The notes under the pieces were generated by a model, which saw only the letters and a list, made by a program, of their open reading frames with translations, made no database searches and was not told the DNA's origin. A stretch of 64,000 nt of DNA from Chrysemys picta bellii (Eukaryota > Chordata > Testudines > Emydidae): contig NC_088791.1 of NCBI RefSeq assembly GCF_011386835.1, positions 54,393,498 through 54,457,497 on the forward strand, written 5' to 3'. A program made the position numbers and the translations under genes. The number at the start of each line of letters is the position of its first letter. Within the stretch, counting starts at the first letter, position 1. Shown here piece by piece: positions 55,973-64,000 of the stretch.

Positions 55973-56181
55973 TGTAACGCTGACAGACCACGGTCATAAG
56001 CGGGCGGGGTAGAAGTGGGGACCTCTGAAACTTAGTTCATGAGCCTCTACAGCATGAGCTAAAAGCCAACTGGCTCTTAGCTCAGGTTGTAGAGCAGATT
56101 CATTTTTTCCCTCTCTCTTTAAGTGGTCTCGGTGCCGCTAGATGGGGCAGAACACCACACTCAGAAGGTGTGTGGGTTACA
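55973..56181 (-). repeat. 5' LTR of the miniature element
   Basis: It contains the tRNA-like block starting GTTGGCT at 56,070 and the A-box-like TAGCTCATGCTGTAGAGG. The B-box region is degraded here. Confidence 0.7.
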
Positions 56182-56185
56182 CATT

Positions 56186-57157
56186 CATCTACAAAGACAG
56201 CAGGTAGACAAGCAGTCTTTTAATTATTTCATTTCAAATGATTTAATATCTGCAAGGGGAAAAAGTATGTGTTTATTTTGTTATGGGTCAAATTGTACTC
56301 TGATTTACACTGGTGTAAACTTCCTGGAAGTTACTCTGCAGTAATTAATAGTAGAATTTGGGCTGTGCATACACATACTATCAGGGTCAGCTCAGTTTAG
56401 ACAAGGGTACCAAACGTACAGCTGCAAAGAATTCGTGATTGTGTTAGCCCCAACCTACTAGGTGCAAGTTGAAATAATGGTCTTACATTTACCACTCAAA
56501 GAGCAATCAAAAGGCAGATTAATAACCAGACACTGGCTGGCCCCTGTTTGGGTGTATATGGGAGGCTGCAAGAAGCAACTGGGTCCCCATGCAAGGGCCA
56601 GCCATAATTGTCACCCTTACATTCCCCTGAGTTCAGGAACTGTACTTTGTTGGCCCATTATAGACTATTATGGCTGGCAGCCTGCACAAGATGGGGCATG
56701 CTGTACGTATGTAAGGATTGTAGTAGTGGGCATGTGCCTCCTGACTGTGGAGATCCCAGTGGCTTCATGCTTTTCTAAGACATAGTATCACCTGCTGAGT
56801 CTATTGGGATGGTGATGCCAGCATATGGAGGCTCTCTTTACTGGGCTGCAAAATGATGGAAAGGTCAAAGGAGATGTGAAACTCTTGACTCTGCAAAAAT
56901 GTATTGGGGGCACCTTTTGTTTTCAGTCTCCAGGTCTGATAGTTATTTGACTCCAACACTAGGACTCTGGGTGAGGCTTAATGCTCCTGTTAAGAAAAGG
57001 GTTTGCTGCAAGCTATTGGGTGAGCTCCCTGAGGATTTTTCCTCCTCCCCACTACTATCCATGAAGCTCCAGCAGTGCTGCTTCAGCCAAAAGAAAAATG
57101 GTTTATGTCCTGAAGGCCAGTAGAAGCATAAGTGAAAACATATCCAGTAGCAGCCTT
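56186..57157. other. No gene seen
   Basis: Mostly unique. A short ancient-repeat phrase (TTTACACTGGTGTAAAC) occurs near 56,304. A 107-codon frame (56,462-56,785) has no recognised domain. Confidence 0.5.
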
Positions 57158-57231
57158 GGTTTAGGGTTGATTGTGGCAAGTCCCTTCCCTCTGAGGTTTA
57201 GGGTTGATTGTGGCAAGTCCCTTCCCTCTGA
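57158..57231. repeat. 37-bp tandem duplication
   Basis: Two identical units beginning GGTTTAGGGTTGATTGTGGC start at 57,158 and 57,195, with a few bases of a third. Identity suggests a recent slippage event. Confidence 0.9.
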
Positions 57232-57732
57232 GGTTTCTAAGTGGCTTTTGATTCATATTGGGCACAGGGATGCCATTTGGGGGGGGCAGAGCGGGCTTCT
57301 CCCCTCTTGCCCCCGAGTCTTGTACAGGAGGTCTCCTCATGGCACACATCCTAGCCCCAGGTGGAGCTCTTAACTGCAGCACAGCCTGTATATTTGTGTG
57401 GAATGAGTTCTGCAGAGGAGAAGTGCTGCTCCCAGCTTGTGTCCCTGGCCTGGGGAGTCAGTATTTTGTTTATAAACAGAGGCAGGGTGATTAAGATAAA
57501 AAAGGGCTCATGATTAAATTAAGGATCTGGAAAGTCCTTAGATGAACCTGTAAAACAGGAATTCTTCTGCAGAGAATGGGTAGTTTTGAAGACAGAATGA
57601 AGTGGACTCAGAAGAAATACAGCCAAGGTTACATTCAGAAAAGAAGGAGATGTGAGGGGGATGGGTGAAAGAAAGGGGCGAAAATCAAGGGACGGGATAG
57701 CATGTGGCCCCATCACTGTAGTATCTGAGTGC
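57232..57732. other. No gene seen
   Basis: Average-composition sequence without a recognisable element. Confidence 0.5.
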
Positions 57733-57870
57733 CTCACCATGTTTAACCTATTTCTCCTCAAAGCCCCTCTGTGAGGTAGAACAGTGCTGTTATCCCTATT
57801 GTACATGGGGCACTGATATGCAGAGAGACTAAGGGCTAGATTTTCAAAGGTATTTAGGCACTTAGTGAGA
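57733..57870 (-). repeat. MIR-like fragment
   Basis: CCTCTGTGAGGTAGAACAG, TTATCCCTATTGTACATGGG and CAGAGAGACTAAGGGCTAG resemble the reversed MIR core, followed by an ancient-repeat phrase TTTTCAAAGGTATTTAGGC. Confidence 0.5.
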
Positions 57871-59093
57871 TTTTCAAAAGCACCTAGAAGGTTAGGTGCT
57901 TTGTAAACCCCACTAGTTGCCTCTTAGGGTGCATAAAGCTCTGTCCCTAAGGCACTGGCCTGAGACCATACAGGAAGTCCATGGGAGGAGGACTCAGGTC
58001 TCTGAGGGCTGTCTATTTCTCTGCTGCATGCTGCAAAAAAAAGTGACTCTGATAAATGGGAGCAAAACCAAGAAGGCCAGTTCTCTGAGACTCCAGCAAA
58101 CGGTCCCAGGAGATTGGGAAGGATGTCATGGTTGACCACATGAAAGGCAGCACAGAGGTCAGGAAGGATAAAGAAAGAGAGAGAATGAGAGTCAGATGAG
58201 ATGAGATCAGTTAACCCCCCAGGGATGGTAGGTTCTGCCCCAGGGTGGCTGTAGAGCAATGGCTGCTGTGCAATTTTACATTTTGACTGAAAACCATTTT
58301 GTTTTGTCATTTTTTTATTCTGAGTTTGAGAAAAGGAAGGAAGGAAAAAGTGTCATATGCATATCAGATGTGTTTTCAGGCCAATTCCAGAACAAAGAAC
58401 AGAAATTGTATCCACAGAATCCATAAAGTCGACGATTATTGTCATGATTTGTATTATTCACTGGGTACCATCTGTGTGCTCAGCAATGTTCAGAATATGC
58501 TATAAAATGTAGTACCTGAGCCAATGCATATATAAAATAATGAAATCAAGAAAGCAGGTTTCATCTGTTTCCTTCCCCCTTCCTCTCCCTCCCCGATTCT
58601 CCCATAACCAAGGAAGGGGAGATTTCAGACTCAAGTTTCAGGGCTCTAAATATTGACTTTCAAGCTAGAATGTTTCCACTGGAGTGTTTTCCAAACCTTG
58701 ATGAAGAGTTAAAATGCAGACCATTATGAATGACCAAGAGGATGCAATTAATGGATGTGAGATGTATTTTCTTTGCCCTTAATTCAGAACAAGAATTCCT
58801 TAACAAAAAATAATATATTTTATAGATCGTAGAAGGACAGGATACATTATGTACAAGTTGCAAAGGCTGATACAGCGGCAGCTGTGCTAGCCAAGGACAC
58901 TTCTATAGATGGAGAAGTTTTTCTTAGAGAGAATTCAGAAAGACACATAGAAGTGACTCTCAAGAGAAATCATGAGGCATTAGCAACTTCTCTTCAAACA
59001 TAAGTAGATTCTATTTGTTCTGCAAGAGCTACTCTGACTTGGTCTGCACAATTGAGAGACAGTGCATCTGCTGAGGATAAAAATCAGAAGTCG
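57871..59093. other. No gene seen
   Basis: Unique sequence with no coding frame I can support. Confidence 0.5.
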
Positions 59094-59101
59094 CCTACAG
59101 G

Positions 59102-59224
59102 TAGGGTGACCAGACAGCAAGTGTGAAAAATTGGGACGGGGGTGGGGGGTAATAGGAGCCTATATAAGAAAAAGACCCAAAAATTGAGACTGTCCCTATA
59201 AAATGGGGACATCTGGTCACCTTA
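59102..59224. mobile_element. 123-bp hAT-type MITE (GGTGACCAGA ends)
   Basis: The left end TAGGGTGACCAGACAGC and right end (reverse) TAAGGTGACCAGATGTCC are inverted repeats. The flanking 8-mers CCTACAGG (59,094-59,101) and CGTACAGG (59,225-59,232) match at seven of eight positions. Confidence 0.75.
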
Positions 59225-59232
59225 CGTACAGG

Positions 59233-59879
59233 AGACATCGCTTGCATTTCCCCCAGAACTCCATCTCAGCCCATAGGTCATTGCACCAGTCACACCCTGC
59301 TGACCTTAACTCTGGTTTCTTTTGCCCCTTGCGTGGGCATACCAGAATAATTTGTCCCTCCAGAGCCTCAATACCTTGGTGTCTGCCCTTCTCTATCTTA
59401 TCATCTCCTTTCCTTGGGACTATCAGGGTAAGTTTGCTAGTCAAGGCCTCATTATCAGGACCCTGCTCCCTCTTTTCAGCCTGCCCTTTCTCTCAAGCCA
59501 TGTCCCATGGCTTGTTTCTCCTAGGAGCCTCCACCCTCCTTTTCCTCTAGATGTGTCTGACCTAGTACTTCCTGATTTACTGCCCCCTTCTTGAGTTTTT
59601 CTCCCCCCAACATGCTCTCCTGGATGTTGCTTCTTTCTGGGCTTGTTAACATGCAGTTAAGTGCTTTTGCACTACCCCTGAAGGGCTGCCCGGAGGGTCT
59701 ACATTTGGGATTATTTTATTCAGACCCACCTGTGGGAGTCGCCTTCTCCTTACCCAAAATTTTTTCCATATAATCATACTTACCTTTCCTACTAACACCT
59801 GTTTAACCAGCAATGTTAATAAATGCCATGTATATCATAACTGCTATAATGAATTGTTTGCATCTCTGTATTATACCCA
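59233..59879. other. No gene seen
   Basis: A 115-codon frame (59,203-59,550) lacks a recognised domain. Unique sequence. Confidence 0.5.
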
Positions 59880-60473
59880 GTGTCACAGTACTTAGTTTTA
59901 TTGAGGTTTATGTACTGCAGCAGTGATATATGGGACAGGATATCTTTTGTAAGAAACTGTATCCCCATATGTAACCTCTTGTGCTAGTTGTGTTGTATGT
60001 GTTTGTTGGGGGGAAGGTGGGTGTTACAGGATTGGCTGGCCCTATAAGGGATTTGGGCTCAGCCCTACTTGTATCTTGTCATCCAGTCCCAGATAATGTT
60101 TGGGCTTAATCTGATTGTTGTGTCTGCTGATCAGGCATTACGAGATGGTACCAGGGGGCAGGGCTCTGTCAAAGAAAGGAAGACCAGGGTCTAGGAAAGA
60201 CCGTGGAGAGGTCTCCAAAGAAGCCCAGAGTTTGGTGTGGGCCCAGCAAAGCTACCCTGGTATGAGGAGCTGAGAGAACTGGTACCTGATGCCTTGATTC
60301 AAGAGTAACTGGGAAGTCTGGTCATTTGAACTGTGGTGTTATTTTAGTAAACAAACTCCAAGAAGGGGTGCCGTTTGACTCGTGAGATTCTGCGTAGTTA
60401 CTGGGAAACCCATGAAGGAGAAACTGAGGAAATGGCAGAGTTTGAGGCCAGACTGGGTAAAACCCTGTTACAG
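59880..60473. repeat. Possible LTR-like repeat
   Basis: It begins TGTCACAGTACTTAG and ends ACCCTGTTACA, TG...CA form, and is richer in GC than its surroundings. The flanking five bases do not match, so the call is weak. Confidence 0.3.
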
Positions 60474-61301
60474 GGTGGTTACATTTGTTTAAATTCTTGC
60501 TTGTCTTGTTTTATATCTCATTTCTGGTTGTGTCCCCAGTAGAGGGCTGGTGGACATCCCATTTATGAGAGAGAGGGCAGTGCCTTAACAATTTAATTTC
60601 TCATAAGTGGAATGTTCACCAATCCAACCCACTCTCAACAAAATAAACGGTATGTTATTATAATCTGTTCAAAATTAGCTGGATTGTTGTAAATGTGATT
60701 TACATTTTAGGCCATTTGTATTGTGGTTGAGTTCAAAGGGATTGATAGCTCCCATAGGTGACCAATGATTGACAGTCGTAGAATTGCCTTTGTTTCACCT
60801 TTTCTGGGATCCAATCTTATAGACAGGCTGCTTAAAATAATTTAGTTTTTCTTGAATATTTTTTCAGTGTGCTGGCACAAAAATGTTGTGTATGTTGTAG
60901 TCAGCCAGTTCAAACACACAGCCCTTCTGAGACTTATCTTGAGTCAAATAATCACCAGAAATAAATTGCAAGATGTCGCTGGGCTTAGGAAATATGTAAA
61001 ACTATGTGTCTAAAGCAGGAAGAGGGGATAATCTTATCAACATACAGAATGCAAGACATGGAAAATGTTAAGAACATCTAGAGAAAGTGTAGCATAATTT
61101 ATCAAGATGGAACCACACAGGGACTAAGGAAGCTAGTTTTTGAGGGCTTTGGCAACATAGATGAAATGATTTTGGGTTATCTGCTTGAGGGGTGTGAATA
61201 GGTAGTAGGACTGGGCAAACTAATATAAACCACAGATTTCCCTGTCTCTTCACCCTAGAGTCTGATAAGAGTGTTAGGCCATTCTATTAATATTGTATAG
61301 A
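60474..61301. other. No gene seen
   Basis: AT-rich unique sequence. Confidence 0.55.
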
Positions 61302-61487
61302 AACATAGACTATCAGGGTTGGAAGGGACCTCAGGAGGTCATCTAATCCAACCCCCTGCTCAAAGCAGGACCAATCCACAGACCAATTTTTGCCCCAGAT
61401 CCCTAAATGGCCCCCTCAAGGATTGAACTCTCAACCCTGGGTTTAGCAGACCAATACTCAAACCACTGAACTATCCCTCCCAATAGT
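61302..61487 (-). repeat. tRNA-headed SINE with CR1-type tail (tortoise Pol III/SINE type)
   Basis: On the minus strand the head has an A-box-like TAGTTCAGTGGTTTGAG (61,457-61,473) and a B-box-like GAGTTCAATCC (61,420-61,430). The body follows, then a tail with GGTCCTGCTTTGAGCAGG and TGACCTCCTGAGGTCCC. This is the 3' tail of the CR1 at 30,747-31,851, consistent with mobilisation by that LINE's enzyme. It is full-length. Confidence 0.88.
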
Positions 61488-63667
61488 ATCTGTTGATTCT
61501 ATCTCTGATTTTATTTTGACTCTATGAATAGTGTGGTGAAATAGTATTTGTAGTAACCATTAGCATTTCATTGATGTCACCGATAGCAATATACACAGAA
61601 GATAGCTAGCATAGTTAGCTTGTTCTTCAACTTGCTATAGATATCAAGTAATGTACAGAATACAACTAGTCAGATGTTTTTTTCCTCCTTTCCCCTCCTA
61701 GGAAAGAGGGGGCAGCACCTGTCCTTTTAAATAGGTATTTAATTAATCTCCAAACAAGAAAAAGGTCAGGTTTCTCCAGTTTGGGAGAAAAAATGATGTC
61801 TTCCAAAACATAAAAGGAATATTAAAATACTTGTGACCTCTGGTGTATTCTGTGAAATGATATTTCTGTAATTAAGGAATGGGGATAGATCCTGGGCTCT
61901 GAATGGTACATACGGTTTGGAAGAATTGAAGCAAAGAGAAAGGACGATGAGCTGCTGCTGCTGATACTGGAGCAGATAAGGGGAGGAAGAGTGTGATTTT
62001 AATATTATGGATCCATTTACCTTTCTTTTTCTTTTGGTGAGGCGTCTGCAGTTCCTTCAGTGAAGCACAAAAGCACGTATGTTGTGGAGAAGTTTTCTTA
62101 GTATTGGGAATTTTTGACTCATTAGTGTAGGGCTGATAGAGTCCATTCTTGTTTCCCTGCTATGCATTGTTCTCAACTTATTATGAATTGAGGATGCTCC
62201 TGGCTAGCATGTATAAGTCTTAATTACACAATGTAGCCTCTGTTTTTCATGCAGGCTAATCATGTCTTTTTTTTTCTATGATTTGTTCATTTAATTGGTA
62301 CAGTAGAGAATAGCAAGCCACTCTTACAGCAGGGAAGTATTTAATGCATATGAAGGGCTTCAGCAGTGGATATCATTAAAGCCTTGACATTTAAAGTTTG
62401 CATAATAATTGAAGAATTCCACATTCTCACATATAGGGATTATAAAAAATATAGGTAAATAATATAGCATGATGAACACTAAAGGCCAGATTCTGGGCTG
62501 CACCTCTCTAGTTGCATCAAAGTCTCTGTGGTCCCTGGTGTAAAGTTCTGGGGGCTTTATCTTTCAGAAATTGTGATTGGCAGCTTATTGGCTGCTTTGC
62601 ATCCCAGAATGATGGGAGCACAGAGCATTACAGGCATGTCCATCAGTAGCATTGATTCAGAGATTTCTTGGGAGGGCAAATTCCAGATACTGTCCCGGGC
62701 AGAGTCCCCCTTCTGATCCCTTCTTGTGCCTCTCCACTGGGACCCCAGGTTTCTCTCAGGTGGGGAGTCTCTCCTCTCTCTTACCCCTGTAGTGCATGAG
62801 CCGATGCTGCCAGGAGTCAAGTTCTTAGCAGATTCCCTGTGCTCCGCTGTACAGGAACAGACTCCCTAGACTCCTGTGTGCCAGATTGCAACACTCCATC
62901 TGGACAGAGGAGCAGACAGGCCAAATCTGAGTGGCGTTGCAACACAATTCACTGAAGCTTGGGCGGGTGCTCCTTCATCTACAGAGAGAGGTGGCTGGGT
63001 GAAATGTCAGTAATTTTGTGACTACGCAGCTGGAGAAACACTACAGACTTATCTGGAAGCAGCCATGTTGATGCAGTACAGGACCACTGCTTAAAAACTG
63101 GTTGGGCCATTGCTCTTCCCCTGTCCCCACCATCCATGGCCTTTGAGCGTTGGAAAAAACTTGGTAGTAGAGAGGAAGGGTTCAATCCCTCCCTTAGTTG
63201 ATGCTACTGATGCCTCTATGCCAAGGGCTGTGCAGAAAGTGGTATGAGGCTGCTGACATTAGCCCTACATCATTCCTGTTCTGGGAATATTGTCCAGGGG
63301 TCACAGCAGGAGTAATCTGGAATCATGAGTTTCATAGAATCTACTATATATATGTAGGGGCAGCATACTGTTTGCAATGTAGATGCAGTTAGAACTGTAA
63401 TCATGTTTAATTGGAGAAATTACATAACTTTATATTTCATATACATGACACGTTACTAACCCACAACAAATCCAGATGTACCATGATTCTTAATTTTATG
63501 TAGTATTAATGTAGGGGGAGATTTTTAAAAGCACTTGAGGGATGTACTTTTATTCAGAGAATTACACACACAATATTTGGGGGCACCTGTGATGATGTGT
63601 CCCTATAAGGCTAATATAGTATTGTAACCTAAACCCCAGCAATGCTTTCTCCTAGGGGAATTCTGTG
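61488..63667. other. No gene seen; unique sequence
   Basis: About 2.2 kb without recognisable element ends or supported exons. Open frames up to 87 codons have no known domain. Confidence 0.5.
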
Positions 63668-63699
63668 CCTAGGGCGGAAAAAAGTTAGAGCCGGCCCTG
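63668..63699. mobile_element. hAT element right-end fragment
   Basis: GCGGAAAAAAGTTAGAGCC and GGCCCTG match the right terminus of the element at 53,086-53,573. The rest of the element is missing. Confidence 0.6.
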
Positions 63700-64000
63700 T
63701 GTGGTGCAACCCGGCCCTTCCTCACTCTTTTCCAGAGCTGGGTTTCCCGCACCCTCTCCCCTCCCTGGGAGAATGAGGATCAACCATGGCAGCCAGAGTG
63801 TGTAGCCTCTATCCCCGCTGGGCTGGGCACTCCACTCACTGAGAGCTGGGCTCTGCAGAGTCCAGCGGTCTCTAGTGGTGGCCAGAAGCTCTGCAGCCCC
63901 AAGTCTATGGGAGAAATATGGAATTCTGCACAAATTCTGCATTGCACAGTGGCTCAGAATTCCCCCAGGAGTAAATGCTGGATGGAATCTAGTGCACAAG
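63700..64000. other. No gene seen
   Basis: Average-GC sequence at the window edge. A 104-codon minus-strand frame (63,685-63,999) has no recognised domain. Confidence 0.45.

Larger units (their letters stand above)
55787..56181 (-). mobile_element. Complete miniature LTR retrotransposon (TRIM-like), 395 bp
   Basis: Read on the minus strand: a 5' LTR of 209 bp (56,181-55,973), beginning TGTAACCCACACACC and ending GTTACA; two bases; a primer-binding site; a 74-bp internal region; a GGGGAAG purine tract (55,901-55,907); and a 3' LTR of 112 bp (55,898-55,787) ending GTTACA. The 4-mer CATT flanks the whole unit (55,783-55,786 and 56,182-56,185). The 3' LTR lacks about 97 bp that both the 5' LTR and the solo LTR at 19,261-19,478 carry, so that is a deletion. 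The LTRs have diverged clearly, so the insertion is old. It has no coding capacity and must have moved with enzymes of another retroelement. Confidence 0.72.

Noticed and set aside
59203..59594. Two overlapping frames of 90-115 codons
   Set aside because: They overlap in different frames with no domain or splice pattern.
61302..61487. A tRNA gene on the minus strand
   Set aside because: A and B boxes are present but are followed by a SINE body and CR1 tail; a truncated copy occurs at 51,935.

Overview
Organism and general character: this is non-coding nuclear DNA of an amniote, most likely a cryptodiran turtle (inference). The grounds are the CR1-dominated LINE content, a tRNA-headed SINE with a CR1-type tail of the tortoise Pol III/SINE kind, many hAT, pogo and Harbinger-like non-autonomous elements, long TG...CA LTRs, and a MIR core. 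I found no convincing host exon on either strand. The three good protein-coding frames belong to transposons: CR1 ORF1 and ORF2 (minus strand, about 20.6-24.7 kb) and a pogo-type transposase (plus strand, 28.1-29.4 kb). || Layout. 0-6 kb: Penelope-like fragments, a Harbinger-like MITE, an ERV-like LTR interrupted by a CR1 3' end, and a hAT MITE. 6-9 kb: two GC-rich non-autonomous hAT elements, one with a perfect 8-bp target duplication and an internal two-unit minisatellite. 9-20 kb: mostly unique AT-rich DNA with a Penelope-like copy, LTR pieces, a GT microsatellite, a decayed CR1, a MITE, and a 218-bp solo LTR carrying a tRNA-like segment. 20-25 kb: a nearly full-length CR1 with open ORF1 and ORF2. 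26-30 kb: a three-level nest, an intact 2.6-kb pogo element inside a hAT element inside a CR1 fragment. 30-39 kb: two more decayed CR1s, hAT and Harbinger-like MITEs (one nested in another), and two halves of a hAT transposase facing opposite ways. 39-64 kb: unique AT-rich DNA with a MIR, a solo LTR with 5-bp duplication, two palindromic Penelope-like insertions with 12- and 14-bp duplications, two SINEs, a GC-rich hAT, a 395-bp miniature LTR retrotransposon, and small MITEs. || How the parts relate. The CR1 at 30.7-31.9 kb ends in the same 3' tail as the SINE at 61.3 kb, so it is the likely source of the enzyme that moved such SINEs. The second hAT copy at 47.5-48.1 kb shows the sequence of the first copy before the pogo element entered, which fixes the pogo ends to the base. 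The most novel-looking item is the miniature LTR element (55,787-56,181) and its solo LTR (19,261-19,478): both have 4-bp target duplications, and the LTR contains a 75-nt tRNA-like block with Pol III A- and B-box-like sequences. This resembles in principle the plant Cassandra elements, which carry a 5S rRNA promoter in the LTR. Family names come from terminal sequences, target duplications and recognisable protein motifs; no database search was possible.
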